A stretch of 55,432 bases of DNA, taken from assembly GCA_019359715.1 (NCBI GenBank), contig JAHHGS010000088.1:1-55432 (forward strand), read 5' to 3'. Under the pieces are notes generated by a model that ran no database searches, was not told where the DNA came from, and saw only the letters and a list, made by a program, of their open reading frames with translations. Both the position numbers and the translations under genes were made by a program. Below, in pieces: positions 44,369 through 53,852 of this stretch. This stretch comes from Aphanocapsa sp. GSE-SYN-MK-11-07L (GTDB lineage Bacteria; Cyanobacteriota; Cyanobacteriia; Thermosynechococcales; Thermosynechococcaceae). How positions within the stretch are numbered: position 1 is the first letter of the stretch; the number at the start of each line of letters is the position of its first letter.

Positions 44369-45499
44369 CTATCCTCGCCCTGGAATTAAGCCACTGCTCA
44401 GCCGTTTGATCGCTGTTGCCGCTACATCTCCATAGCGAGACTCACCAGCTAGAATTTTGCCCATCCGGCGGGTTGCAGCGGGTTTCTTAATCCCTAAGCG
44501 GTAGCCTACTCCTGGCACCCGGTAAAAGACTCCGGCCAGGCGCTGGGCCCAAACCATATCGCTACCCCACTCTTGATTGATGACTTGGGTATAGTTTTCG
44601 AGCGCATTGCGATCGCCTGCCAAGGCAGCATTAATTGCCTCTGCCGCCTTGACACCGCTAAAGATAGAAGGTCGAATGCCTTCGGCCGTGAAGGGGTCAA
44701 CTACGCAGGCGGCTTCGCCCGCCAGCAGGGCATTTTGCGTGTGCAGTTTCTGATCGCCGTCCCATAGACAGAGCGGATGCCCGTACTGTTTGATTTCTTT
44801 GAAATTAACGCCAAACATATTGGCATACTCGGTGACGATTTCCCGTAGGTTTTGCGGTTCACCGCCCCGGAAGGTGCCAATCCCGATCGAGTAACCATCA
44901 GCTTTTGGGAAATTCCAGATGTAGCCGTTATTGACCATGCCAAAATCAAAGTGAATGCTCTGCTCATCTTTGATTTCGGTCATCGCTTCTGCTTCCAAAG
45001 CGGCTCCCATTCGCCGCTTGCGCTCCTTAAATCCCAGCCACTTGGCCATTGGGCCTTTGGCTCCATCGGCGGCAATCAAATAGCGACCTTCGACTGGGCC
45101 AGCCGCAGTGTTGACCTGCCAGCGATCGCTCTTAAACTCAATCCCGGCCACTTCTGTACTGTCGCGGAGTTCTGCTCCCTGCTTTTGAGCCTGCTGAACC
45201 AAAAAGTGATCAAAGACATCCCGGCGCACCATCCAAATTGGCTCTTGGTTTTCCAGCTTGGCTTCGACGGGGTCGTCCATCTTCCAGGTGTAGCGAATGC
45301 TGTTAATCCGTAGGGAAATAGCGGGGCTAAAGTCAAAATCAAACCAGGCGGCGATCGCTGGCGAAACTCCACCGCCGCAGGGCTTATAGCGGGGTAAGCT
45401 CTCTTTTTCTAGGATCAGGACTGACCGCCCCCGCTTCGCCAAATGATAAGCAGCAGCGCCGCCGGCTGGCCCAGCTCCAACAATAATGCAATCGTACAT
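44369..45499 (-). CDS. Geranylgeranyl-reductase-family FAD protein
   Basis: 376 residues from ATG 45499 (MYDCIIVGAGPAGGAAAYHL). The Rossmann FAD motif GAGPAGGAAA, the PYKPCGGGVSP-like stretch and DGAKGPMAKWLG and GEAACVVDPFTAEGI motifs are those of the GGR family. This family includes ChlP, which reduces the phytyl chain, but this protein is about 30 residues shorter and has divergent segments, so I do not call it ChlP. It may act on another isoprenoid such as a quinone, tocopherol precursor or lipid. The frame is open to 45529. Confidence 0.85.
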   Translation of the reverse strand: MYDCIIVGAGPAGGAAAYHLAKRGRSVLILEKESLPRYKPCGGGVSPAIAAWFDFDFSPAISLRINSIRYTWKMDDPVEAKLENQEPIWMVRRDVFDHFLVQQAQKQGAELRDSTEVAGIEFKSDRWQVNTAAGPVEGRYLIAADGAKGPMAKWLGFKERKRRMGAALEAEAMTEIKDEQSIHFDFGMVNNGYIWNFPKADGYSIGIGTFRGGEPQNLREIVTEYANMFGVNFKEIKQYGHPLCLWDGDQKLHTQNALLAGEAACVVDPFTAEGIRPSIFSGVKAAEAINAALAGDRNALENYTQVINQEWGSDMVWAQRLAGVFYRVPGVGYRLGIKKPAATRRMGKILAGESRYGDVAATAIKRLSSGLIPGRG

Positions 45500-45581
45500 A
45501 GTGATTCGCCTTAACTCCTGAGCCAACATAGCAAAAACCCGACTTTAAGACCAGACGGGGAGGTTGGATTGTTGATTAAAT

Positions 45582-46037
45582 CTAGTGCTTTTGGCGAGAT
45601 GAGAGTTTCTGGGCAATTCCACCAGCAAGGGCAGCGAAACCGATCACAACAATTTGTTTGCTCCCGTTTGCCTGCTCTGGCACACCCTCCGAATCGACTT
45701 CTGCTCCTTGATCCGTAACTGTGAGTGTGACAATATCGCCATGATCAGACTGGCCAATTTTGACTGTCCATTCGCCGGGCAGCTTGCGATCGGGCTGAAA
45801 AGCAAACTTCCCCTCGGCATCTGTGGTGGACTCCAGCCAAGGCTTAGTCGGGTCAGAAGGTGAGTAAACTTTTACCACTGCCTTTTCCATTGGCTCTCCC
45901 GTGCTGTAATGGCTGCGGGTTTCCAGGGCAGCTTGAGCGTTAATCAAATAATCAGTCTCGACTGCGTGGGCAAACGCTGGGGCAGGTAAGCCCAAAGTTG
46001 TCAGCAGCAGGAAGAGTGCCAGAATTAGTGTTCTCAT
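45582..46037 (-). CDS. CbiL/NikL-like exported carboxypeptidase-regulatory-like protein
   Basis: 151 residues. A signal peptide (LILALFLLLTTLGLPAPAFA) is followed by a single immunoglobulin-like domain (about 45-110: STGEPMEKAVVKVYSPSDP, then DAEGKFAFQPDRK). The short Asp-rich loop and hydrophobic C-terminal segment (about 128-144) suggest membrane anchoring. Similar proteins occur with cobalt or nickel uptake modules, but none is beside it here. Role unknown. Confidence 0.65.
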   Translation of the reverse strand: MRTLILALFLLLTTLGLPAPAFAHAVETDYLINAQAALETRSHYSTGEPMEKAVVKVYSPSDPTKPWLESTTDAEGKFAFQPDRKLPGEWTVKIGQSDHGDIVTLTVTDQGAEVDSEGVPEQANGSKQIVVIGFAALAGGIAQKLSSRQKH

Positions 46038-46130
46038 AAAGTTGCTTTACAGCCAGAAGTCAAGGGCTTTTTCCGTGAACTGATCATAGCAAGACAGGCA
46101 AAGTAGACAAGGGTGACTAAGGAGTTTTAC

Positions 46131-46223
46131 ATGGGGGTAGCAATAATTAACCCACTTATTGACCGCGATCAAAAATCGCGAGCGCCAGAGCCAGTTTGTC
46201 CTTCACAATGGGGACTAGGGTAA
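46131..46223 (+). CDS. Possible 30-residue upstream ORF before trpC
   Basis: ATG 46131 has AAGGAG about 7 bases upstream. The frame reads MGVAIINPLIDRDQ, then KSRAPEPVCPSQWGLG and a stop. One Trp lies near the end, so a Trp-sensing leader is not well supported. It is about 60 bases upstream of trpC. Confidence 0.2.
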   Translation: MGVAIINPLIDRDQKSRAPEPVCPSQWGLG

Positions 46224-46281
46224 ATTGCCCAATTTCTACGATCAGCTTGTCAAAATAATCTAAAGACGCTCAGAGACAGTT

Positions 46282-47193
46282 ATGCAAATTCGTCGTCGTT
46301 CTCCCAACCCGACTGTGGCTGTACAGGAATTACGCTACCAGACCAAGGTAGAGAATGCTGCCCCCCGTCATATTTTGGAAGAAATTGTCTGGCAAAAAGA
46401 AGTAGAAATTGACCAGATGCGCGAAAAACTGCCGCTGTCGGAACTCCGGCAGCAAGTGGCAGCCGTGCCGCCAGCCCTCGATTTTGTGGCGGCTCTCCGC
46501 GCAGGTCAGACGCAACCCGCTTTGATTGCCGAAGTCAAAAAAGCTTCTCCTAGCAAAGGCGTCTTGCGACCTGACTTTGACCCAGTGGCGATCGCCCAAG
46601 CCTACGCTGCCGCTGGCGCTGCCTGCCTCTCTGTTTTGACCGATCAAAAGTTTTTCCAGGGCAGCTTTGCCAACCTGCAACAAATTCGTCAGCAGGTGAA
46701 GATTCCGCTGCTGTGTAAGGAGTTTATTATTTATGCCTACCAAATCTACCTGGCTCGGCTGTATGGGGCCGATGCGGTACTGCTGATTGCCGCGATTCTG
46801 TCTGATCAAGACCTCAGCTATTTTCTTAAAATTGCTCGTGCTTTGGGAATGGCTGCGCTGATTGAAGTTCACACTCTGGCAGAAATGGATCGAGTCTTGG
46901 CTCTTGATGGAGTCAAACTGATTGGGATCAATAACCGCAACTTGGAAGATTTTTCCGTTGATTTGCAAACCACCGGCGATATTCTGTCTGCCCGTTTAGC
47001 TGGGCTGCAAGAACGACAAATTTTGGCTGTCAGCGAGTCGGGTCTGCATACTGCGGCTGATTTGCAGCAAGTTGCTAAAGCCGGAGCCAGCGCGGTCTTG
47101 ATTGGTGAATCTTTAGTCAAGCAATCTGCTGAGGAGAGATTTACTAGTGAAGACGAACGGATGCGATCGAAAATTTCAGCCCTGTTTTCCTAA
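46282..47193 (+). CDS. trpC: Indole-3-glycerol phosphate synthase
   Basis: Closes the indole ring in tryptophan synthesis. TIM-barrel motifs: [19 protein letters not shown] at the substrate-binding loop, [21 protein letters not shown] and [16 protein letters not shown]. The N-terminal [20 protein letters not shown] extension is typical of cyanobacterial TrpC. 303 residues. No other trp genes are near, as is usual in cyanobacteria. Only 14 bases separate it from cynS. Confidence 0.95.
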   Translation: MQIRRRSPNPTVAVQELRYQTKVENAAPRHILEEIVWQKEVEIDQMREKLPLSELRQQVAAVPPALDFVAALRAGQTQPALIAEVKKASPSKGVLRPDFDPVAIAQAYAAAGAACLSVLTDQKFFQGSFANLQQIRQQVKIPLLCKEFIIYAYQIYLARLYGADAVLLIAAILSDQDLSYFLKIARALGMAALIEVHTLAEMDRVLALDGVKLIGINNRNLEDFSVDLQTTGDILSARLAGLQERQILAVSESGLHTAADLQQVAKAGASAVLIGESLVKQSAEERFTSEDERMRSKISALFS

Positions 47194-47207
47194 CCGAGAA
47201 ATAAATC

Positions 47208-47657
47208 ATGTCAAACATTGAAATTCCTGTCATTACTCAACAGCTCTTGGCAGCCAAGCAAGCCAAGGGACTCAGTTTTACTGACCTCGAACAGGTGTTA
47301 GGGCAAGATGAAGTCTGGATTGCATCTCTCTTCTATCGACAGTCGGCGGCTTCTGAAGATGAAGCGCAAAAACTGCTCCAAGCGCTGGATCTACCCTTGG
47401 ATTTGACCCCAGAGTTGACGGCGTATCCGACCAAAGGGTTAGGGCCAATCGTGCCGACTGACCCGCTGATCTACCGCTTCTATGAGATCATGCAGGTCTA
47501 CGGGATGCCAATCAAAGAAATTATTCAGGAAAAATTTGGGGATGGGATTATGAGCGCGATCGATTTCACGCTCGACATTGAAAAAGTGACAGACCCGAAG
47601 GGCGATCGCGTCAAGGTGACAATGAATGGAAAGTTTTTACCCTATAAAAAATGGTGA
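47208..47657 (+). CDS. cynS: Cyanate hydratase (cyanase)
   Basis: Converts cyanate and bicarbonate to ammonia and carbon dioxide. The catalytic domain contains the conserved [17 protein letters not shown] (Arg and Glu of the active site) and the C-terminal [16 protein letters not shown] (Ser). The N-terminal helix-turn-helix-like domain is also present. 149 residues, normal length. It starts 14 bases after trpC. Its stop codon overlaps the first bases of the MITE-like repeat. Confidence 0.95.
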   Translation: MSNIEIPVITQQLLAAKQAKGLSFTDLEQVLGQDEVWIASLFYRQSAASEDEAQKLLQALDLPLDLTPELTAYPTKGLGPIVPTDPLIYRFYEIMQVYGMPIKEIIQEKFGDGIMSAIDFTLDIEKVTDPKGDRVKVTMNGKFLPYKKW

Positions 47658-47774
47658 GAGAGTGTTTTAGAGGCATCTTGGACGACGTTGCTATCTTTAG
47701 ATCCCCCCAACCCCCTTAAAAAGGGGGTTGGGGGGATCTAAAGATTTTTAGGCAGAGCAAATTTGACTTTTAAA
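47653..47774. repeat. MITE-like repeat, copy A
   Basis: Starts GGTGAGAGAGTGTTTTAGAG, passes through TCTTGGACGACGTTGCTA, a perfect palindrome and a right end AGGCAGAGCAAATTTGACTT. The same left and right flanks with a different centre occur at 53656-53833. It is about 122 bases and begins within the cynS stop codon. A miniature transposable element is likely. Confidence 0.6.
47695..47743. other. 23-bp perfect palindrome within the repeat
   Basis: The left arm ends ACCCCCTT, the right arm begins AAGGGGGT, and all 23 bases pair, around an AAA loop. C-rich runs of this kind are frequent in cyanobacterial intergenic regions. It may end cynS transcription and tyrS transcription from either side. 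Confidence 0.6.
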
Positions 47775-47814
47775 GCACCCGCTGAGATCCTGATTATGCT
47801 GGATAGGGCAACCG

Positions 47815-49026
47815 TCAGGTGAAACGGACAAATTTCTTTTTGCCAATTTGGAGAATCAAACCTGTTAGCTCGGAAGCAGCATCGACCACGTAATCAATTT
47901 GGGTAATTTTCTCGCCGTTGAGCTTAACCGCTCCGCCTTGAATTTGACGACGGGCTTCGGTGCTACCGGGCACTAAGCCAGTTGCGCCAATAATATAGGT
48001 TAGCTTGCAGGGAAAATTAATTTCTTGCAGCGAAAACTCAGGCACCAGATCAGCTTGGCTCATTTGTCCCTGCATCACCATTGCCGCCAGCTCTTGCTGA
48101 GTTTCCTGGGCGATCGCGTCCCCGTGATATTGCCCGACAATATCTCGCGCCAATAGCTTTTGGCGATCGCGGGGATTCTCCGGCAGTTGATCAAGCGGCA
48201 GATCGGTCAGCAGTTCAAAATATTGGGGAATAATCGCATCCGGGATTTTTTCTAGCTTGGAGTACATGCTGATTGGGTCTTCTGCCAAACCAACGTAATT
48301 ATTGAGCGACTTCGACATTTTCTGACCGCCGCCGATGCCAAGCAGAATTGGCATCAGCAGTCCAAACTGAGGTGACAGCCCAAACTGGCGCTGCAAATCT
48401 CGCCCGACCGCAATATTGAACTTTTGATCTGTGCCCCCCAATTCAACGTCTGCCTGAATTGCCACCGAGTCGTAGCCCTGCATCAGCGGGTAGAGAAACT
48501 CATGCAGAAAAATCGGCTGCTCCTTGCTAAATCGCTCCGCAAAGCCTTCTTTGGCTAACATTTGCCCGACCGTCATCGTGGCCAGCAGTTCGGCAATTTT
48601 GCCTAGATCAAGCTGCGAGAGCCAAGTTGAATTGTAGTGAATTTCTAGGCGGGCGTCAAAATCCAGAATCGGGCGAATTTGATCCAGATAGGTTTTAACG
48701 TTGGCTGCCACTTCGTCCTCGGTCAACTGTCGCCGCACTTCCGACTTGCCAGTTGGATCACCAATTCGGGCCGTAAAGTCACCAATAATTAAAACCGCAG
48801 TGTGGCCTGCATCCTGAAAGGCCCGTAGCTTCCGAATCGGAATACTGTGCCCTAAATGCACATCCGAGCCGGTTGGATCAATCCCAAATTTAATCCGGAG
48901 CGGGCGATCTGGTCTTAATAGCCGAACCGCCAAGTTCTCAGCCGGCTGCTCTGAGTCGGCAACGTGGGGAAAGACCTCACTAACTCCCCGTTCGATTAAT
49001 CTTGAAATAGCATCCATAACAGCCAT
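47815..49026 (-). CDS. tyrS: Tyrosyl-tRNA synthetase
   Basis: Charges tRNA-Tyr. Class I motifs: HLGHS (HIGH) in [14 protein letters not shown], and KMSKS in [15 protein letters not shown]. The C-terminal S4 RNA-binding domain ([17 protein letters not shown]) is present. About 403 residues from ATG 49026; ATG 49017 and TTG 49038 are also open. The sequence is of the TyrZ-like type with KFGIDPTG. It is divergent from the PBP gene, separated by about 165 bases. Confidence 0.94.
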   Translation of the reverse strand: MAVMDAISRLIERGVSEVFPHVADSEQPAENLAVRLLRPDRPLRIKFGIDPTGSDVHLGHSIPIRKLRAFQDAGHTAVLIIGDFTARIGDPTGKSEVRRQLTEDEVAANVKTYLDQIRPILDFDARLEIHYNSTWLSQLDLGKIAELLATMTVGQMLAKEGFAERFSKEQPIFLHEFLYPLMQGYDSVAIQADVELGGTDQKFNIAVGRDLQRQFGLSPQFGLLMPILLGIGGGQKMSKSLNNYVGLAEDPISMYSKLEKIPDAIIPQYFELLTDLPLDQLPENPRDRQKLLARDIVGQYHGDAIAQETQQELAAMVMQGQMSQADLVPEFSLQEINFPCKLTYIIGATGLVPGSTEARRQIQGGAVKLNGEKITQIDYVVDAASELTGLILQIGKKKFVRFT

Positions 49027-49120
49027 ACAGTTCAGCAACGAGCATGATCTCGCAGCATAAGCATCAGTTGATTTGACGAGTAACTCTCAGGTTTTAACCC
49101 CAACGAACTCTGAATAAGAG

Positions 49121-49149
49121 TTGACACTGCGAATGCTATGCTACCTAAT
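49121..49149 (+). promoter_or_regulatory. Candidate promoter for the PBP gene
   Basis: TTGACA at 49121-49126 and CCTAAT at 49144-49149 with a 17-base spacer. The -35 box is a full match and the -10 box matches 4 of 6. It is 43 bases upstream of the start. Confidence 0.3.
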
Positions 49150-49192
49150 TAATGTGACACGGGGTTACTGCCAAACCTAGAGGAAAGTTAAA

Positions 49193-51109
49193 TTGTCAAT
49201 CCGAATAATTGGCCAAAAATCTCATCCCTCTTCGCCCAATTCTTTTTTTAAATCGATTGGCAGAATTGCTGGTACGACAATTTTGGGAGCCAGCATGGTC
49301 GGGAGTGCCGCGATCGCCGGCGGCTTAGTTGGGTTGGCAATCAGCTATCGCAATTTGCCGGATGTGCGATCGCTCAAAGGCTATGTGCCCAGTGAAACCA
49401 CTCACATCTACGACATTAACGGCAAAGTTTTAGCCAGTCTGCACGACGAGGAGAACCGGGAAGTTGTCCCCCTCAACAAAATTTCTCCAGATTTAAAGCG
49501 GGCCGTCTTGGCGATCGAAGACAGTAACTTTTTCCAGCATCAAGGCATTAACCCGGTTGGGATTTTGCGGGCTACTTTAGCCAATGCCCAATCCGGTCGA
49601 ACGGTAGAAGGGGGGTCTACCCTGACCATGCAGTTGATCAAGAACCTCTTTCTAACCCCAGAGCGAGCAATCAGCCGCAAAGTCGCAGAGGCAGTGCTTG
49701 CCCTGCGGCTAGAGCAAATTTTTAACAAAGACGAGATTCTGGAAATGTACCTGAATCAAGTCTATTGGGGACACAATACCTACGGAGCTGAAACTGCCGC
49801 TGAGAGCTACTTCAACAAGCCAGCCGCAGATTTAACCTTAGCTGAAGGAGCCATGATGGCCGGGATTATCCAGGCCCCTGAAGCCTATAGCCCCTTCGTT
49901 GACTTGGAGTTAGCCAAGCGCCAGCAGAAAATTGTCCTCAATCGGATGGTGGAGCTGAAGTGGATCACCTCAGCCGAAGCCGAAGCTGCCTATGACCAAA
50001 AACTGAAGCTGGGTAAAATCACTTCTTTCCAAAGCAGCCGCAGCCCCTATGTGACGGATGCAGTTGTCCAGGAGTTAAGCCAGCGCTTTGGCCGCGAAGC
50101 CGTGATTAAAGGTGGAATGCGGATTCAAACGACGGTTGATTTAAAACTGCAAAATCTTGCCGAGGAGACTGTGCGGCGAGGTCATGCCCGCCTGATCGGT
50201 CAAGGGATTCGGGCCAACCAGATGGCCCTGGTTGCGGTTGACCCCCGCACCCACTTCATTAAAGCGATGGTGGGTGGCATTGATTACAGCAAAAGCCAGT
50301 TTAACCGAGTGACCCAGTCCGTGCGTCAGCCGGGTTCGGCCTTTAAGCCTTTTGTTTACTACACTGCCTTTGCCACGGGCAGATATACGCCTGACTCCAC
50401 TGTTCAAGACAAACCGATGACCTTTAATGACGGTGAACCCTACTCACCGCGCAACTACGACAACTCCTTTAGCGGAGCAATGTCAATTCGGTCTGCCTTG
50501 GCCTCGTCGCGCAACATTCCGGTGATTGCCTTGGGGCAAAGAGTTGGGATTGAAAAAGTAATTGATGTCTGTCGCACCTTGGGGATTAAAAGCCCAATTC
50601 CACCGGTGATTTCTTTACCCTTGGGTTCTGTCGATCTGACTCCCTTGGAAATTACGAGTGCCTATGCTACCTTTGCCAACGACGGCTGGCAATCAGACGC
50701 GACTGCCATTTTGCAAGTCACCGACAACAGCGGACATTTACTGTTAGACAACACACCGCAACCTAAGCTGGTGCTTGACCCTTGGGCGGCCGCTTCCCTC
50801 AACAGCGCCTTGCAGTCTGTGATTACGGGTGGTACGGGGGTAGCGGCGGCGATCGGTCGCCCGGCTGCTGGCAAAACCGGCACCACGTCTGATGAGCGAG
50901 ATATTTGGTTTGTTGGCTATGTGCCCCAACTAGCGGCCGCTGTTTGGGCGGGCAACGATGACTACAAGCAAATTGGTAAAGGAGCTACGGGAGGCGGGTC
51001 GATCGCGCCGATTTGGGGAGATTTTATGCACGCAGCCCTCAAAGGGGTTCCAGTCGAACAGTTTACCCCAGCCTCTAAGTTCGAGCGCCCGCGAAGCCAG
51101 CGGGAATAA
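49193..51109 (+). CDS. Class A penicillin-binding protein (PBP1A type)
   Basis: Bifunctional peptidoglycan transglycosylase and transpeptidase, 638 residues. An N-terminal signal-anchor helix (about 26-50) is followed by the GT51 domain (AIEDSNFFQHQGINPVG and GGSTLTMQLIKN). The transpeptidase has GSAFKPF (SxxK), SSRNIP (SxN) and AGKTGTTSD (KTG). It starts at TTG 49193 with AGAGGAAAG at the right distance, so the TTG is credible. The downstream hairpin ends the transcript. Confidence 0.93.
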   Translation: MSIRIIGQKSHPSSPNSFFKSIGRIAGTTILGASMVGSAAIAGGLVGLAISYRNLPDVRSLKGYVPSETTHIYDINGKVLASLHDEENREVVPLNKISPDLKRAVLAIEDSNFFQHQGINPVGILRATLANAQSGRTVEGGSTLTMQLIKNLFLTPERAISRKVAEAVLALRLEQIFNKDEILEMYLNQVYWGHNTYGAETAAESYFNKPAADLTLAEGAMMAGIIQAPEAYSPFVDLELAKRQQKIVLNRMVELKWITSAEAEAAYDQKLKLGKITSFQSSRSPYVTDAVVQELSQRFGREAVIKGGMRIQTTVDLKLQNLAEETVRRGHARLIGQGIRANQMALVAVDPRTHFIKAMVGGIDYSKSQFNRVTQSVRQPGSAFKPFVYYTAFATGRYTPDSTVQDKPMTFNDGEPYSPRNYDNSFSGAMSIRSALASSRNIPVIALGQRVGIEKVIDVCRTLGIKSPIPPVISLPLGSVDLTPLEITSAYATFANDGWQSDATAILQVTDNSGHLLLDNTPQPKLVLDPWAAASLNSALQSVITGGTGVAAAIGRPAAGKTGTTSDERDIWFVGYVPQLAAAVWAGNDDYKQIGKGATGGGSIAPIWGDFMHAALKGVPVEQFTPASKFERPRSQRE

Positions 51110-51137
51110 GGATTGAGATATCTAATTCAAGCAATTC

Positions 51138-51180
51138 AAGCTTTTAAGTCCCACTGCTTAGCAGTGGGACTTAAAAGCTT
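51138..51180. terminator. 20-bp perfect hairpin between convergent genes
   Basis: AAGCTTTTAAGTCCCACTGC and its exact reverse complement, with a TTA loop. It lies between the PBP gene (+) and psbM (-). TTTT and AAAA near the stem ends suit termination in both directions. Confidence 0.65.
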
Positions 51181-51227
51181 AATGAATTTTGGGAGAGAGG
51201 AGCGATGCTCAATCCAAATTGCTAACT

Positions 51228-51344
51228 CTAGGTATCCTTGCTGCTCTCTCTACTGGCAGTTTGTACGTAAAGAATAATCAGAAACACTGTCGGCACAATC
51301 ACAAACAGTGCTGTGGCGATCAGTCCCAGGTTATTTACTTCCAT
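51228..51344 (-). CDS. psbM: Photosystem II protein PsbM
   Basis: 38 residues reading [17 protein letters not shown], then [18 protein letters not shown]. One transmembrane helix with the conserved PTVFLxILYxQT motif identifies PsbM, a single-span subunit at the PSII dimer interface. ATG 51344, stop TAG at 51228-51230. It is about 67 bases downstream of the ferredoxin gene on the same strand. Confidence 0.95.
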   Translation of the reverse strand: MEVNNLGLIATALFVIVPTVFLIILYVQTASRESSKDT

Positions 51345-51410
51345 AATAGCCTCAGTGCTTTATCTTCATAGGTTTGCCGACACTTTTCAGGATACCATCT
51401 GCTGTTCCCC

Positions 51411-51707
51411 TCATGGCTTGGTTTTGACACTGACTAAACCATTAACTAGGGTTTGACAGGCCAGCCGATAGCTAGGGGGGCGCTTTTTGAGTTTGCGATT
51501 TTCAACGGGCGTGCGATCGCTGAGATTCTCCATCCCTTCCTCAATCTCAACAATGCAAGTTCCACACTGACCATAGCCACCGCAGTTAAACAATTTTCCT
51601 TTGAGAGTGTAAATATCAATACCTGCTTCCAGTGCTTTCAAGCGTAAGTTAGCCCCATCTGCGACAACAACTTCTTGCTCTTCTTTAATAAACTTAATAG
51701 TTCCCAT
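51411..51707 (-). CDS. 2Fe-2S ferredoxin
   Basis: 98 residues from ATG 51707 ([18 protein letters not shown]). The cluster ligands lie in [10 protein letters not shown] and the fourth cysteine in LACQTLV. This is a plant-type ferredoxin, but unlike PetF it lacks the long acidic regions and has a basic C-terminal segment ([13 protein letters not shown]). In many cyanobacteria a ferredoxin of this type lies next to psbB, as here. It is divergent from psbB. Its redox partner is unknown. The frame is open to 51734. Confidence 0.85.
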   Translation of the reverse strand: MGTIKFIKEEQEVVVADGANLRLKALEAGIDIYTLKGKLFNCGGYGQCGTCIVEIEEGMENLSDRTPVENRKLKKRPPSYRLACQTLVNGLVSVKTKP

Positions 51708-51909
51708 GGGGATTCCCTGCGAATGTGCTTGCAATCAGTTCTCACACTGGTTACACTTCTTTATACACTCTTATTTTTACAAAAAAACGCTAGCTTTCTA
51801 GCTTTTACAAGGGTGAGCTAGACCGCTACACTCGTCATAGTGCCCCAAAGTATCTATGGTGATCAGGCACTTTATTAAGCCGCTAACTGCAAAATGTTGA
51901 AGTTTTTTT

Positions 51910-51916
51910 AGGAGGA
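51910..51916 (+). promoter_or_regulatory. psbB ribosome binding site
   Basis: AGGAGGA 9 bases upstream of the psbB ATG, a near-consensus Shine-Dalgarno sequence, stronger than most in this window. It fits the high expression of CP47. Confidence 0.7.
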
Positions 51917-51925
51917 GCGTAGTCA

Positions 51926-53458
51926 ATGGGACTACCCTGGTACCGAGTACACACGGTTCTGATTAACGATCCAGGACGACTAATTGCCACTCACCTGATG
52001 CACACTGCACTCGTTGCGGGTTGGGCAGGTTCGATGGCTCTGTACGAGTTAGCCGTTTTCGATCCCAGCGATCCAGTGCTTAACCCGATGTGGAGACAGG
52101 GCATGTTTGTTCTGCCCTTCATGGCTCGGTTGGGCATCACAGGTTCTTGGGGTAGCTGGAGTATTACAGGAGAGACCGCCGTTAATCCTGGATTCTGGAG
52201 CTTTGAAGGTGTAGCCCTAGCCCACATTGTGCTGTCTGGACTATTGTTTTTGGCAGCAATTTGGCACTGGGTAAACTGGGATCTAGAGCTATTTAGAGAC
52301 CCGCGTACAGGTGAGCCTGCCTTGGATTTGCCCAAGATGTTTGGTATTCACCTATTTTTGTCTGGGCTACTTTGCTTCAGTTTTGGTGCCTTCCATCTAA
52401 CGGGTCTGTTTGGCCCAGGCATGTGGGTTTCTGACCCCTATGGGTTAACTGGTAGCATTCAACCCGTTGCGCCAGCTTGGGGGCCAGATGGCTTTAACCC
52501 CTTCAACCCAGGCGGGATTGTTGCTCACCACATTGCTGCGGGTGTCGTTGGCATTATTGCCGGACTGTTTCACCTGATTGTGCGTCCTCCCCAAAGGCTG
52601 TATAAGGCTCTGCGGATGGGTAACATTGAAACCGTGCTTTCGAGCAGTATTGCCGCCGTCTTCTTTGCTGCTTTCGTGGTCGCTGGGACGATGTGGTACG
52701 GCAGCGCTGCAACCCCGATTGAACTGTTTGGCCCCACTCGTTATCAATGGGATGGCAGCTATTTCAATCAGGAGATTAATCGCCGCGTTCAAACTAGTTT
52801 GGCGCAGGGAGCATCTTTGTCTGAAGCTTGGTCAGCCATTCCAGAGAAGCTGGCGTTCTACGATTACATTGGTAATAATCCCTCCAAGGGCGGCTTATTC
52901 CGTACAGGAGCCATGGACAATGGGGATGGGATTGCTAAAGGCTGGATTGGCCATGCAACCTTCCGGGATGCTGAAGGTACGGAGCTATTTGTGCGGCGGA
53001 TGCCCAACTTCTTTGAAACCTTCCCAGTCATTTTGACTGATAAGGATGGAGATGTCCGGGCTGATATTCCTTTCCGTCGAGCTGAGTCGAAGTATAGCTT
53101 TGAGCAGCAGGGCGTAAACGTTAGTTTCTATGGTGGTGAGTTAGACGGGCAGACTTTTAAGGATGCGCCAACCGTCAAAAAGTATGCTCGCAAAGCTCAA
53201 TTGGGTGAACAATTTGAGTTTGATCAGGAAACGCTTAGTTCAGATGGTATTCTGCGGACAAGTCCGCGGGGCTGGTTTACCTACGGGCACGCCTGCTTTG
53301 CTCTCTTGTTCTTCTTTGGTCATATTTGGCATGGGGCTCGCACCTTGTTCCGTGATGTGTTCTCAGGGATTGACCCTGAATTATCGGAAGAGCAAGTTGA
53401 GTGGGGCTTCTATCAAAAGCTGGGTGATACTTCAACCCGTCGCAAAGAGACTGTCTAA
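51926..53458 (+). CDS. psbB: Photosystem II CP47 reaction-centre protein
   Basis: Inner-antenna chlorophyll-binding protein of PSII, 510 residues, full length. The N terminus [20 protein letters not shown], chlorophyll-ligating histidines in the six transmembrane helices ([49 protein letters not shown]) and the large lumenal loop E (about 260-450) are all visible. psbT follows 19 bases after the stop, as in other cyanobacteria and chloroplasts. Confidence 0.98.
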   Translation: MGLPWYRVHTVLINDPGRLIATHLMHTALVAGWAGSMALYELAVFDPSDPVLNPMWRQGMFVLPFMARLGITGSWGSWSITGETAVNPGFWSFEGVALAHIVLSGLLFLAAIWHWVNWDLELFRDPRTGEPALDLPKMFGIHLFLSGLLCFSFGAFHLTGLFGPGMWVSDPYGLTGSIQPVAPAWGPDGFNPFNPGGIVAHHIAAGVVGIIAGLFHLIVRPPQRLYKALRMGNIETVLSSSIAAVFFAAFVVAGTMWYGSAATPIELFGPTRYQWDGSYFNQEINRRVQTSLAQGASLSEAWSAIPEKLAFYDYIGNNPSKGGLFRTGAMDNGDGIAKGWIGHATFRDAEGTELFVRRMPNFFETFPVILTDKDGDVRADIPFRRAESKYSFEQQGVNVSFYGGELDGQTFKDAPTVKKYARKAQLGEQFEFDQETLSSDGILRTSPRGWFTYGHACFALLFFFGHIWHGARTLFRDVFSGIDPELSEEQVEWGFYQKLGDTSTRRKETV

Positions 53459-53477
53459 TACTTGAAGGAGTCATGCT

Positions 53478-53576
53478 ATGGAAAGCATTGCTTACATTTT
53501 GATCATAGCTTGTTTGATTGGTCTGTTCTTTTTTGCTATTTTCTTTCGTGAACCGCCTCGGATTACCAAGAAATAG
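53478..53576 (+). CDS. psbT: Photosystem II protein PsbT
   Basis: 32 residues: MESIAYILIIACLIG then LFFFAIFFREPPRITKK. One transmembrane helix and the conserved FREPPRI tail identify PsbT, a dimer-interface subunit. AAGGAG is 9 bases upstream of ATG 53478. The stop is TAG 53574-53576. It is co-transcribed with psbB. Confidence 0.97.
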   Translation: MESIAYILIIACLIGLFFFAIFFREPPRITKK

Positions 53577-53606
53577 CCTTGAATTAGTCTAAATAGCTAG
53601 CTTATT

Positions 53607-53636
53607 AAAAAGCCGCTTCTGACAAGGCGGCTTTTT
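53607..53636 (+). terminator. Terminator after psbB-psbT
   Basis: AAAAAGCCGC pairs with GCGGCTTTTT over 10 bp around a 10-base loop, ending in TTTTT. A classical rho-independent terminator 30 bases after the psbT stop. Confidence 0.85.
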
Positions 53637-53655
53637 ACTGATTAATAGAATTCAG

Positions 53656-53833
53656 GGTGAGAGGATGTTTGCAAAGTATCTTGGGCGACCTTGCTAGCTT
53701 GAAGATCTTCCTTGGTTCCTCTTAAAAAAGGGGAACGGTTTCAAAGTCCCCCTTTTTTCTAGTGGAGCGGCCCGATAGTGTGGGAAGTTAGAGGGATTAA
53801 AGATTTCCAGGCAGATCAAATTTGACTGTTTTA
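53656..53833. repeat. MITE-like repeat, copy B
   Basis: Left flank GGTGAGAGGATGTTT, then TCTTGGGCGACCTTGCTAG, and right flank AAAGATTTCCAGGCAGATCA, followed by AATTTGACT. These match copy A at 47653-47774. The centre differs and includes an AAAAAAGGGG / CCCCTTTTTT pairing (53725-53760) and a stretch absent from copy A. It is about 178 bases and lies between psbT and ndhD. Confidence 0.55.
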
Positions 53834-53852
53834 ACCGTATTTCAAACCCAGA

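Noticed and set aside
46282-47193. trp operon
   Set aside because: Only trpC is present, followed by cynS; other trp genes are not near.
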